NCBI GenBank assembly: GCA_016191145.1
Contig: JACPPD010000004.1
Location: 1-64,000 of the forward strand
Direction of reading: 5' to 3'
From: Ignavibacteria bacterium
GTDB taxonomy: Bacteria; Bacteroidota; Ignavibacteria; Kapaibacteriales; Kapaibacteriaceae
Length of the DNA stretch: 64,000 bases
Shown: positions 1 to 8,695 of the stretch, piece by piece
Numbering within the stretch: position 1 is the stretch's first letter
Layout: each line of letters begins with the position of its first letter
The notes under the pieces: model-generated
Told to the model about the DNA's origin: nothing
Databases searched by the model: none
The model's input: the letters and a program-made list of their open reading frames with translations, nothing else
Translations under genes and position numbers: made by a program

Positions 1-300
1 CGTCCCCCTCTCCGTGAGGAGAGGGGTGCCCCGCAGGGGCGGGGTGAGTTCCTAAACACGTCCCCCTCTCCGTGAGGAGAGGGGTGCCCCGCAGGGGCGG
101 GGTGAGTTCCTAAACACGTCCCCCTCTCCGTGAGGAGAGGGGTGCCCCGCAGGGGCGGGGTGAGTTCCTCAACACGTCCCCCTCTCCGTGAGGAGAGGGG
201 TGCCCCGCAGGGGCGGGGTGAGTTCCTAAGAAAAAAACACCCCGCAGGGGCGGAGTGAGTTCCTAAGAAAAAAACACCCGCAGGGGCGGGGTGAGTTCCT
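1..300. repeat. Tandem palindromic repeat array (58-bp units)
   Basis: Four near-identical 58-bp units start at 1, 59, 117 and 175. Two shortened units about 36 bp apart follow, up to about 300. Each full unit holds a perfect hairpin (CCCCTCTCC-gtga-GGAGAGGGG) and a second short one (GCCCC-gca-GGGGC), then GGGGTGAGTTCCT. The array lies just downstream of the stop codon of the first minus-strand gene and continues off the left edge. It resembles dispersed REP/MITE-like palindromes found in many environmental bacteria. The hairpins could stop transcription, but there is no strong T tract. The identity of the units suggests recent expansion. No ORF is present. Confidence 0.9.
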
Positions 301-316
301 AAACGAAATCTACCCC

Positions 317-1882
317 TTAATTATTCCTGCGCGCAGTCTCTATCCATGCGCCTTCGTTCGCGTCCCAGATCAGCGTCATGCTGTCGTTGTTGTTCATGTT
401 GAAGGCACCTGAAAGACGCATGTTGCCGGCGTCGAGGAACTGGACGCCGTTGGCGCCTGCGGCCTGAACTTTGATGGTGAGCACCTGACCGTCTGTGGTG
501 CCGTTGGCAATGGTTGTGGTCCGGTTCGCTGCTAAACCGTCGGGAACAAACCGAATGTAGGTTGTATTTGCGGCCTGTACGATTGCAGTGTTATCGGCGG
601 GGATTGCAAACTGCTCCACAACGGGCGTTGCAACGGCTGTAACGGTTGCCCACTCCAGCGTGGCCGATGTAACACCTGGGACAGGCAGCGCTGCTATGCG
701 CAGAAACTGATTTGCGGTACCGATGGTGGAGGGAAGTGTATATGTTTCGGCGTTGGCAAGAACATCGGCTGCCTTGAATGCTACGTAGTCTGTTCCGTTT
801 GCACTGAGCTCTAAAAAGCGCTCCTCACCGGTGTTGCCAGCGGCAGCGCCCCATGGGTCTATCTGGAGGGCGTTGCCAGAGGTAGTCGAAGAATTGATGC
901 GGAGTTTCGAAGTACCGGCCGACGTAACGCCAATGCCGAAGTCTCCTTCGTTGTCAACCATGGAAAGTACTGTTCCAGCACTGTTGTTAAACTGTTGCTG
1001 GTCGGCCGTCATGCCAGCTGAACCGGTAATCACCAAGCCAGGCGAAGTGGTACGCGTAACGATGAGGTTTAGAGTTGCATCGGTTGCTGCTCCCCCCACA
1101 AATGCAGGATAGCCGGCACCACCCTGGTTGCCGTAAAATCGCATGCCCCAGTACGAGCCCATCTGAAGCATCTGCCCGCCGCCCCCTTGCCAAAATATGT
1201 CGGTACCATCGCTGCCGATGCGGAAGCGTCCGCCGCCGCCGCCTGATGTGCCGCGGAAATAAATCCCACGGACGATAGCTGAGTTATTTTCAGAATTCAG
1301 CGACAGATCTCCACCGAGTATGGTTAACCTGTCTGGAGCCTGTGCCACTGTTGCGTTGAAGGGGGCTATAGCATCTGTTCTATAGCCAAGCACCAGGTTG
1401 CCTGTGTTTACAGCGCCGCCTACAAGCCGCGCCCGAAAAATGCCGTTGGTGTTAAGTACAAGATCCTGCGCAGTAGTAGTACCCAGGAAGCTCCCGGCAA
1501 TGCCATCCCAACTGCTCGCCGTTGCATTGCCTGTGAGCGCCCAAAATGTTCCACCCATGTTTGCCCACGTTGGCATGCCGCCGGCCAGCTGGAGTACGAA
1601 TCCATCGGAGGAAGGGGGCAGCCAGCTAAGCGTTGCCACTGTTCCCGCAACACTCGATGTTAGTAGTGAACCGGTACTGCCTGCGCCGGATGGTAACAAT
1701 AATGACCAGTTTGAAAGCTGACCGTTTACTGCCTGCACACTGGTGTAGTTGACGTTGTTGTTGGAGATGAGCTGTAAATCGCGCGTACGCACAGGAAGCT
1801 GTGCAAACATCTGTGCACAACTTGCCACCATTGCTGCTATGGCAATGGAACAACGGATAATATGGTTCTGTCTGCTGCTCAC
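317..1882 (-). CDS. Secreted tail-fibre-like repeat protein
   Basis: The predicted secreted protein is about 521 residues. It has an N-terminal signal peptide (hydrophobic IAIAAMVA core, cleavage after FAQ) followed by LPVRT, the same mature start as the next gene upstream. The body is rich in Gly, Ala, Thr and Asn. It contains one WALTGNA...FLGTTTAQDLVL module that is also repeated in the giant protein at 3565-8277, so the three genes share building blocks. The C-terminus (WDANEGAWIE) looks like the tail-fibre/adhesin type and no T9SS tail is seen. I chose a GTG start at 1882: the ATG at 1996 overlaps the upstream gene and would translate two hairpins at 1894-1948. Function is unknown; a surface adhesin or fibre is a reasonable guess. 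Confidence 0.6.
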   Translation of the reverse strand: MSSRQNHIIRCSIAIAAMVASCAQMFAQLPVRTRDLQLISNNNVNYTSVQAVNGQLSNWSLLLPSGAGSTGSLLTSSVAGTVATLSWLPPSSDGFVLQLAGGMPTWANMGGTFWALTGNATASSWDGIAGSFLGTTTAQDLVLNTNGIFRARLVGGAVNTGNLVLGYRTDAIAPFNATVAQAPDRLTILGGDLSLNSENNSAIVRGIYFRGTSGGGGGRFRIGSDGTDIFWQGGGGQMLQMGSYWGMRFYGNQGGAGYPAFVGGAATDATLNLIVTRTTSPGLVITGSAGMTADQQQFNNSAGTVLSMVDNEGDFGIGVTSAGTSKLRINSSTTSGNALQIDPWGAAAGNTGEERFLELSANGTDYVAFKAADVLANAETYTLPSTIGTANQFLRIAALPVPGVTSATLEWATVTAVATPVVEQFAIPADNTAIVQAANTTYIRFVPDGLAANRTTTIANGTTDGQVLTIKVQAAGANGVQFLDAGNMRLSGAFNMNNNDSMTLIWDANEGAWIETARRNN

Positions 1883-1893
1883 GTTTGTCGCAT

Positions 1894-1948
1894 GCGTCCC
1901 GAAGGCATCCTTAAATGACTTCGGGATGCCGGGGAATGCTATCCCCGG
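1894..1948 (-). terminator. Two adjacent hairpins between minus-strand genes
   Basis: Stem 1 pairs 1894-1904 with 1919-1929 (11 bp, one G-T pair, 14-nt loop). Stem 2 pairs 1929-1935 with 1942-1948 (CCGGGGA/TCCCCGG, 6-nt loop). They sit between the stop of the upstream gene (1969) and the signal-peptide start of the next (1882). No T tract follows, so they could be a weak terminator, an mRNA-stabilising element or relics of palindromic repeats. Confidence 0.4.
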
Positions 1949-1968
1949 ACATCGTTTGAGATGTTGGT

Positions 1969-3165
1969 TTATGGAGGAAGCGGAATAAAGATCCACGCAA
2001 TCCGTTCACCTGCAGTAAAGGGACCTGATGCTGTAACGGTGAAGCCGTTAGCTACAAATCCTGTTACTGCATAGATGTTACCGATACCACCGCCATCGAT
2101 AACGGTTACCATGATAAGGTCCGTGGCATCGGGATTCGCAACGAGACCTGTCACATTATAGGTATACGCAGCGTCTGTAGGATCCGCCACTCCACGTTCG
2201 ATACCGGTAAATGGGTTTACTGAAAATGTAGCAGTCCCATCGGCGTTCGACATGTAGAGGTAGTCCAGCGTACCTGCGCCAGCCTGATTCGTGGACGGAG
2301 TGAAGAAGAACGGTCCTGCCTGTGCTGTGGTAGCTGCTACCGTTGGGTTATCGTACGTAAACGTCTGTGCTGCTAACTGCGTTCCGGGATCAACCGTTAC
2401 TGTAAAGCCACCACCATCGTTCATTACAAGCTGACCATCATCAGCGGCAGAACCCAGTGTTGCCGTACCGGTTGCCCCAGCAAGGTTGACATTGGTTGTA
2501 CCAGTTGCATTAGTTAGGATTGCCGAACCGGCATTTGCAGCATTACCCAATGTAGCCGTTGCAGTTACACCATCAAGGTCAATCGATGTACCACTGGCGT
2601 TGCCACGGTTCAGGAGAACGGATCCGGCAGTGGTGGCATTACCAAATGAACCTTCGCCGGCAACAGCATTTAATTGTACCTGAGCATTTGTGCCGTCTCC
2701 GATCACAATGTTGCCGGGACCTGCTGCGGGATGGCCATCTGTAGAGTTGGCTTCATTGTCCATACCGACTCCGAGCCTTGTTCCGTTCCACTCGAAGTTT
2801 ACAGAGTAGTGGAGCGTCTGACCATCCGGATCCCAATACGTAACGTGGTTGGGCGCGCCATGCCCATCAACGAATCCATTTGACTTCATCCACGTTAAAG
2901 TCCACGTATTGCCCGCCGTGTATGTGCCGAACAGAATGGCATTGTCGCCTAATACTGGCGCACCCACGTCAGTGTTCGACGATGACGGCCAAATGACGCC
3001 ATAGTCAACAGTAACTGCTCCGGTTTGCTGCGTTAGAGCACCAGAAGTGCTGCCTTGCAGAATAAGCCGTTGCGTACGAACAGGAAGCTGAGCATACGCG
3101 TCAGTTCCTAAAACTAGAAGGGCTGCTAAAATGACCGCACCCTTCAATAAAGTTGATAACCGCAT
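1969..3165 (-). CDS. Secreted repeat protein, fibre-like
   Basis: The predicted protein has 398 residues and a clear Sec signal peptide (MRLSTLLKGAVILAALLVLG...AYAQ) followed by LPVRT, like the gene downstream. The middle has short repeats of the type GTATLGxAADxG / GSVLLNxGNASGT (about residues 160-240), suggesting a beta-solenoid or fibre. The C-terminal ~80 residues (…TVTASGPFTAGERIAWIF…) resemble the C-terminus of the giant protein at 3565-8277. The ATG at 3165 has GGAGG 6 nt upstream. A second in-frame ATG at 3234 also has a good GGGAGG (7-nt spacing) and would add 23 residues. The reading frame stays open to 3534. The product is not recognised; a cell-surface or extracellular structural role is inferred. 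Confidence 0.65.
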   Translation of the reverse strand: MRLSTLLKGAVILAALLVLGTDAYAQLPVRTQRLILQGSTSGALTQQTGAVTVDYGVIWPSSSNTDVGAPVLGDNAILFGTYTAGNTWTLTWMKSNGFVDGHGAPNHVTYWDPDGQTLHYSVNFEWNGTRLGVGMDNEANSTDGHPAAGPGNIVIGDGTNAQVQLNAVAGEGSFGNATTAGSVLLNRGNASGTSIDLDGVTATATLGNAANAGSAILTNATGTTNVNLAGATGTATLGSAADDGQLVMNDGGGFTVTVDPGTQLAAQTFTYDNPTVAATTAQAGPFFFTPSTNQAGAGTLDYLYMSNADGTATFSVNPFTGIERGVADPTDAAYTYNVTGLVANPDATDLIMVTVIDGGGIGNIYAVTGFVANGFTVTASGPFTAGERIAWIFIPLPP

Positions 3166-3564
3166 GGAATTCCTCCATGATTTGTGAATAAGAAGTGTGG
3201 GTTGTTTACCCGTGTTTCTATGACTTGCATTCATAGGGATGCCTCCCGAATTGTGAGTGAAAGATGTTTCGGGAGTGCCTCCCGGATGATTAAAAAAAAC
3301 TGAATCCATAAAACCCGTCCCCAAACAGTTAGTGAATTGTGATTGTGATTCGATCTGACCCGACATTTTTTGCATGCTCCTCAATGACTTTCGCTGGCCC
3401 TCAATTGTCCTCAACTGTTCCTTGATTATCCTAGCCTGTATCTCAAATCTCCCAGCGTGTATCTCAATTGTCCCAGCCTGTGCTTCGATTGCAATAGTCT
3501 GCACCCTATCCGCCGCTGTCCTTCTCATAATCATTTTCTTATCCTCTCTTCCTCTAATGCGTCC
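3166..3564. other. Intergenic region with in-frame 21-bp repeats
   Basis: This 399-bp gap between two minus-strand secreted-protein genes stays open in the frame of the downstream gene up to an ATG at 3534. That ATG has AGAGGA about 7 nt upstream. 21-bp units at 3433-3453, 3454-3474 and 3475-3495 translate on the minus strand into heptads (AGTIEIH, AGRFEIQ). Two CGGGAGGC/TCCCG elements lie near 3244-3286, one of them serving as a possible ribosome-binding site for the ATG at 3234. Whether this is a leader peptide, a coiled-coil N-terminus or only repeat DNA cannot be settled here. Confidence 0.45.
3433..3495 (-). repeat. 21-bp tandem repeat
   Basis: Three consecutive 21-bp units begin AGC(C/G)TGT on the plus strand. 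The first two (3433-3453, 3454-3474) are nearly identical and the third is diverged. The 21-bp period equals seven codons and keeps the frame open on both strands. Confidence 0.6.
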
Positions 3565-6500
3565 TCACGGACTCATCACCAACCAATTAATCGCCTCTCC
3601 GGGATTTAGTCCACCCGGAAAATTGATTGTGAAAGAATTTGCTGTTCGCGATCCGGCAACGATGAATGGTGTTATGGAAACACTTTGCGATGCTTCCGGT
3701 GTGACAATTATCGCGGCCTGTGCATCCAGCGTAAACCCGACCGGAGTTGTGATAACAACGTTGTATTGAGCTGTGGTACCGGTGTTCTCATACCTGCCCC
3801 TTGCCACTCCGAGCTCTGAGAGGAAGAGGGATTTGTCTCTCTTTGTAAATGTCCCTGCGTTGTCGGCAACAACAATGCCGTCGTTAACACCCAATGGAGT
3901 CAGCGATGGCGGACCCGAGAGGTTGGCAACCGTCACATCTCCGGTGGTTGCCCCCACGGTAAGCCTAAGTGTGTTGTTCGTGGCTAATCGCAGGTCGTTG
4001 GCATCTGTTGTTCCTAGGAAGTCTGTTGCGCCGATGCCTGTATTACCAGTCAGGGACCAATACGAGCTCTGGTCAGAAGCAACCCAGGTGGGGGCTCCAA
4101 AGGAAATCTGGAGGATGGACCCTTCCGAGCCAGGTGGGAAAGGCGCAGCAAGATTATTACTATCACCCACAAGCATGTAGTTGTATTGCAGCGGCATCTT
4201 GGGCAGCAGTGTGAACTCAGCCGTGTCAACAAAGAAGGATTCGCCTGTAACTGTGAGTGATGATAACTGAAGTGTGTCGGTCCACTTGGGCGTTACGCCT
4301 GGTCCTTCGGACTGAAGAACCTGGTACTTGGAACCAGGAACACCGTTCATTGAAAACGGAATGTTGCCGCCGGCGAGATTTACCGGCCCCTTTAAATCAA
4401 TAGTTTTTGCAGTGCCGTTGAGCAGAATAAGCGATGTACCACCTGCATAGATGTCTACATCGCGAATTGCTCCCGTTGCATCGAGGTTGCCAAGGATGGG
4501 GCTTGCCACAGAGTCGTTACCGCCAACTTTCCAGTCTTCCTGGTTGAGGATACCGCTCAGGTCGAACCAGGTTGGAGTTGCGCCCGGACCTTGTGAGATC
4601 AGAGCAAAACCTACGCTGCCGGCATCGCCGTTGAGGACGATAGGAGAATTTGGCCCGATGAGAGAGAATGAGCCCGTGACCTGCGTTGGCGAGACGATGT
4701 CGACGATGCCGCCCGACGTAACCGTCATGCGCAGTGTAGAGTTTGTGGCCAGGCGTAAGTCGTTGGCATCGGTTGTGCCCAGAAAGTCTGTGGCACCTAT
4801 GCCAGAGTTACCCGTTAGCGCCCAGTACGAACTCTGGTCGGCGGCAACCCATGTTGGCGCTCCAAACGAGATTTGTAAAACTGAACCCTCTGTACCCGGT
4901 GCAAATGGTGCTGCAAGGTTGTTGCTGTCACCCACAAGCATGTAGTTGTATTGCAGCGGCATCTTGGGCAGCAGCGAAAACTCGGCAGTGTCTATGAAAT
5001 ATGATTCGCCGGTAACGGTGAGCGAACCAAGCTGTAGAGTGTCTGTCCACCGCGGTGTGAGGCCCGGTCCTTCGGACTGAAGGACTTGATATTTAGCGCC
5101 AGGTGCGCCATTCATCGAGAGTGTAATGTTTGGTCCGTCGAGGTTTACCGGTCCCTTGAGATCGATGGTGTAATTGGTACCATCGACAAGAATCATGGAC
5201 TTGCCGCCGGCGTAGATGTCTACGTCGCGGATAGCTCCGGCACCATCGAGGTTTCCAAGGATGGGGCTTGCCACTGTGTCGTTACCACCAACCTGCCAAT
5301 CGTTATCGGTGAACACTGGCGTAAGGTCGTACCACACGGGTGTTGCACCCGGACCCTGCGACATCAGAACGAAGTTCGGCTGACCGGCATCGCCATTTAC
5401 AACGAAGGGAGAATTCGGTCCGATCAGGGACAGGGATCCAGTGATTTGAGTGGGAGTGACGATGTCGACAATGCCACCAGCAGTCACCGTCATTCGCAAG
5501 GTTGAATTGGTTGCAATCCTCAGGTCGTTGGCATCTAGCGTCCCAAGAAAATCCGCTGCGCCGATTCCTGCATTGCCAGTTAGCGACCAATAATTAGACT
5601 GGTCTGATGCTACCCATGTAGGCTCACCGAATGAAATCTGCAGAACGGATCCCTCTGTTCCCGGTGCGAAAGGTGCTGCTAGATTGTTGCTATCGCCAAC
5701 AAGCATGTATCCTCGCTGCAGAGGCATCTTTGGCAGAAGACTAAACTCGGCGGTGTCGATGAAAAAGGACTCGCCTGTAACGGTGAGTGAGGAGAGAGTA
5801 AGTGTATCGGTATATGCAGGAGTTAACCCCGGACCGCGGGAGATGAGTACGTCCCCTGCTGCACCGGGATCGCTGTTCAGCTCTAAAGGCACGTTCGAGC
5901 CATCTAGGTTGAACGTTACCTTCTGACGTGTTTTGTACTGCGTTCCGTCGTAGAGCACCATGGTACGTCCACCGGCGCGCAGGTCAACGTCCCGTATCGG
6001 TCCCAGCGAATCAGTAACACCAAGTATGGGGCTCGACAGCGAATCATTGCCCCCTACCAACCATGGCTCCAAATTGAGGATCGGCTCAAGGTTGTACCAT
6101 TGTGGGGTAGCACCCGGACCCTGCGACATCAGAACAAAGTTGGGCTGACCAGCATCACCGTTTGCAACGAGGGGAGAGGTGGGTCCGATGAGAGAAAGGG
6201 AACCTGTGATTTGCGTTGGCGAAACGATATCTATGATGCCACCCGCCGTCACCGTCATCCGCAAAGCTGAATTAGTTGCTAGGCGTAAATCATTAGCGTC
6301 GGTGGTTCCCAGAAAGTCAGTAAGGCCAAGTCCGGCGTTTCCCGCCAGCGACCAGTAGTTTGCCTGATCGGGCGAGACCCAGGTTGGCACTCCAAAGGAG
6401 ATTTGCAGCAGAGCTCCTTCGGTACCAGGAGCCACCGGACTCGCGAGATCGTTGCTGTCTCCCACCAAAATACTTCCATATTTCAGCGGGAACTTTGGCA

Positions 6501-8277
6501 GGAGGTCGAACTCTGCGGTGTCGATGAAGCGCGATTCACCGGTAACGGTAAGCGATGAAAGCGTAAGGGTATCTGTGTACTTTGGAGTAAGGCCGGCACC
6601 GCGCGAAATCAGAACCTGGCCGGCAACACCGGCGTCGCCATTCAGCGAAAGAGAGATGTTATCGCCATCCAGATTCACCGGTCCGCGCAGATCGATGGTG
6701 TACTGCGTCCCGTCGGCAAAGATCATAGACCTTCCGCCGGCCGTAATGTCAAGATCGCGGATACCGGTGGTATCGAGGTTTCCCAGAACGGAGCTCGAGA
6801 CGCCTACGTTTCCGCCAACAATCCAGGCAGTGTTTCTAAGGAGGATGCCAAGGTCGAACCACAACACCTGACCATTCATGATGGCAAGGAAGGTGGAGTC
6901 GGCGCCTGGGATCAGCGGACGGGCAATGTTGTTTGAGTCACCAACAAGGATGTTGCTGAAGTCGAGTGGGAAAACAGGAAGCAGATTAAACCGAGCTGTA
7001 TCCTGAAAGAGCGATGTGCCGGTAACCGTCAGGTTGGCGAGTGTAAGAGTATCGGTATACCGAGGCGTGGCACCTGGTCCCTGAGAAACCAACACCTGAC
7101 CCGCCTGCCCTGGATTTCCGTCCAGGATTAGTGGAGAAGTCGGCGATACAAGTGACAGCGACCCTGTAATTTGCGTTGGCGAAATGATGTCTACCACGCC
7201 CCCTGCCGTCACCGTCATCCGCAGCGTAGAATTCGTTGCAATGCGCAGATCGTTGGCGTCCGTTGTCCCAAGAAAGTTGGTAAGTGCCACGCCTGCATTG
7301 CCGCTCAGCGACCAATAGTTAGCCTGGTCTGGTGCTATCCATGTAGGCGCACCCAAGCGGATCTGCAGAAGCGATCCTTCCGTACCTGGCGGCACTGGTT
7401 TTGCGAGGTTTGCTGTATCGCCAACCAGTATGTTGCCAAACATCAACGGAATTTTCGGTAGGAGATCGAACGTTGCCGTATCAACAAACCGCGTTTGCCC
7501 TGTGAACACCGTCGATGCCCCCACAGTAACGAGGGTATCGGTAATGTTCATGGCTGTGGACCAAAACGGCGTGCGGCCGGGCCCTAAAGAAACCAGCGGG
7601 CTGCCCTGAGCGCCCGGCTGACCATTCATCATGAGCGAGGTTGTGTCGCCCGTGAGGTCAAGCGAACCGGATATAAATGTTGGCGCATAGACGTTGATCT
7701 CTCCCGTGGGCTGGAAGATCATCCGCGTAACTGAATCCGTTTTGATGATAAGGGGCCTGTCGTTCGTTGTCCCGAGGAAATTCCGGACGACATCAACGGA
7801 ATCATTTCCCAGCAGCGACCAAAACACGCCTGAGCTCGAGCCGCCATCAATATTGATGTAGAGCATCGATACCCATATCGGAGCCGTTGGCGGACCGATA
7901 TTATACTGGAATGTGGCTGCTGATGTGTTGTAAATCATCAGCCCTGTGGCAGGAAGCACTATAGCATCGCGCTGCAACTGCGTCATGCGGGTAATCAGAA
8001 AGCCTTTGTCGGTGGCTTGCAATTCCAACAGAGCCGAGGGATTGGGCGTGGTGGTGCCGATACCAACGTTGTCGGTGTATTGAGCGTGTGCAGGGGAGAA
8101 GAAAAGAAGTAGAGCGAGAATGCTTGAGAGCGCCAGAGGTAGGGGTATTGCCGGCTTTGTGTTTAGGTTTAGGCAAAACACCCTATGGACGCTTTTCCAG
8201 CCCCCGTGGAAAAAGCATCGAAAAAATGCAAAAACCCGCATATGAGCGGATTTGCGCCCTCTTTGCGAAAGCTTCAT
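3565..8277 (-). CDS. Giant secreted modular repeat protein
   Basis: The protein has up to 1,570 residues. The N-terminus carries a signal peptide (PLALSSILALLLFFSPAHAQ). Next comes the VGIGTTxPxPSALLELQATDKGF block common at the start of Bacteroidota surface proteins. The rest is a super-repeat of three modules: WSLxGNxG...FLGTTDANDLR...LRMTVTAGG; ITGSLSLxGPxSPxVxNGDAG...QGPGATPxW; and VGGNDSxxSPILG...IRDVDxxAGGxSM...LTVTGES. The DANDLR codons recur at 3996, 4761, 5526 and 6291, exactly 765 bp (255 residues) apart, then at 7251. The C-terminus resembles that of the 1969-3165 protein. The true start is uncertain: ATG 8277, ATG 8241 and GTG 8181 are in frame, and the last gives the most normal signal peptide. 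It is probably an adhesin or fibre; no enzymatic domain is seen. Confidence 0.75.
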   Translation of the reverse strand: MKLSQRGRKSAHMRVFAFFRCFFHGGWKSVHRVFCLNLNTKPAIPLPLALSSILALLLFFSPAHAQYTDNVGIGTTTPNPSALLELQATDKGFLITRMTQLQRDAIVLPATGLMIYNTSAATFQYNIGPPTAPIWVSMLYINIDGGSSSGVFWSLLGNDSVDVVRNFLGTTNDRPLIIKTDSVTRMIFQPTGEINVYAPTFISGSLDLTGDTTSLMMNGQPGAQGSPLVSLGPGRTPFWSTAMNITDTLVTVGASTVFTGQTRFVDTATFDLLPKIPLMFGNILVGDTANLAKPVPPGTEGSLLQIRLGAPTWIAPDQANYWSLSGNAGVALTNFLGTTDANDLRIATNSTLRMTVTAGGVVDIISPTQITGSLSLVSPTSPLILDGNPGQAGQVLVSQGPGATPRYTDTLTLANLTVTGTSLFQDTARFNLLPVFPLDFSNILVGDSNNIARPLIPGADSTFLAIMNGQVLWFDLGILLRNTAWIVGGNVGVSSSVLGNLDTTGIRDLDITAGGRSMIFADGTQYTIDLRGPVNLDGDNISLSLNGDAGVAGQVLISRGAGLTPKYTDTLTLSSLTVTGESRFIDTAEFDLLPKFPLKYGSILVGDSNDLASPVAPGTEGALLQISFGVPTWVSPDQANYWSLAGNAGLGLTDFLGTTDANDLRLATNSALRMTVTAGGIIDIVSPTQITGSLSLIGPTSPLVANGDAGQPNFVLMSQGPGATPQWYNLEPILNLEPWLVGGNDSLSSPILGVTDSLGPIRDVDLRAGGRTMVLYDGTQYKTRQKVTFNLDGSNVPLELNSDPGAAGDVLISRGPGLTPAYTDTLTLSSLTVTGESFFIDTAEFSLLPKMPLQRGYMLVGDSNNLAAPFAPGTEGSVLQISFGEPTWVASDQSNYWSLTGNAGIGAADFLGTLDANDLRIATNSTLRMTVTAGGIVDIVTPTQITGSLSLIGPNSPFVVNGDAGQPNFVLMSQGPGATPVWYDLTPVFTDNDWQVGGNDTVASPILGNLDGAGAIRDVDIYAGGKSMILVDGTNYTIDLKGPVNLDGPNITLSMNGAPGAKYQVLQSEGPGLTPRWTDTLQLGSLTVTGESYFIDTAEFSLLPKMPLQYNYMLVGDSNNLAAPFAPGTEGSVLQISFGAPTWVAADQSSYWALTGNSGIGATDFLGTTDANDLRLATNSTLRMTVTSGGIVDIVSPTQVTGSFSLIGPNSPIVLNGDAGSVGFALISQGPGATPTWFDLSGILNQEDWKVGGNDSVASPILGNLDATGAIRDVDIYAGGTSLILLNGTAKTIDLKGPVNLAGGNIPFSMNGVPGSKYQVLQSEGPGVTPKWTDTLQLSSLTVTGESFFVDTAEFTLLPKMPLQYNYMLVGDSNNLAAPFPPGSEGSILQISFGAPTWVASDQSSYWSLTGNTGIGATDFLGTTDANDLRLATNNTLRLTVGATTGDVTVANLSGPPSLTPLGVNDGIVVADNAGTFTKRDKSLFLSELGVARGRYENTGTTAQYNVVITTPVGFTLDAQAAIIVTPEASQSVSITPFIVAGSRTANSFTINFPGGLNPGEAINWLVMSP

Positions 8278-8695
8278 ACGCTTTCTTTAACGTGTCCCAT
8301 TGCTGCTATAGGATGCACCCACCTCTTGACAGCAATGATACGCGACAAAATGAATATGTCCAATACGTAGATGTGTTCAATTGCCTTAAGGATAAGAAGG
8401 ATGCACAATTTCCTCTCCCGAGCCCTCGCATCCTTCCACCGCCCCTTTCCTCGTACGTTTACGACTTGTTAGTGGGTGAAATCACCAACTTCGAATAAGC
8501 AAGATACGTAGAAATACGTACGCATCAAATTATTTTTCCACATTCGAAGATTGTGTTTGTTTAATGCTGTTTTTGAGTCTGTAAATTCCTTGTATCATAA
8601 ATTCCGGAAAATCTAGATGAATTTCACCCGCATCCGTGTCGTGCTGCCAAATTGGCAGCGGGCTTAGACTTGTTCGCAGATTGTTCTCAGAATTA
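8278..8695. other. Divergent intergenic region
   Basis: This 418-bp gap separates the minus-strand giant protein gene from plus-strand pth, so it should hold both promoters. It contains a 17-bp near-perfect palindrome (8643-8659) and two nearby ATACGTA words around 8504-8521. I see no convincing protein or RNA gene; the short ORFs here lack ribosome-binding sites. Confidence 0.5.
8643..8659. promoter_or_regulatory. 17-bp palindrome upstream of pth
   Basis: GCTGCCAAATTGGCAGC has two 8-bp arms around one central base. Its right edge lies 36 bp before the pth start codon. The size and symmetry are typical of a dimeric repressor operator, and it lacks a T tract that would make it a terminator. 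The binding protein is unknown. Confidence 0.4.

Noticed and set aside
1-300. Possible CRISPR array
   Set aside because: The units are contiguous and near-identical over their full 58 bp, with no variable spacers, and no cas genes are nearby.
3374-3769. Plus-strand ORF of 131 codons
   Set aside because: It is antisense to the repeat region and to the 3' end of the giant gene, has no homology or ribosome-binding site, and is kept open by the 21-bp repeats.
4451-4945. Plus-strand ORFs antisense to the giant repeat protein
   Set aside because: They recur at each super-repeat with the same sequence and are shadows of the minus-strand coding frame.
8226-8255. Hairpin CCGC...GCGG followed by T-rich DNA near the start of the giant gene
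   Set aside because: The stem is only 4 bp. It could be an attenuator if the true start is 8181, but the evidence is too weak.
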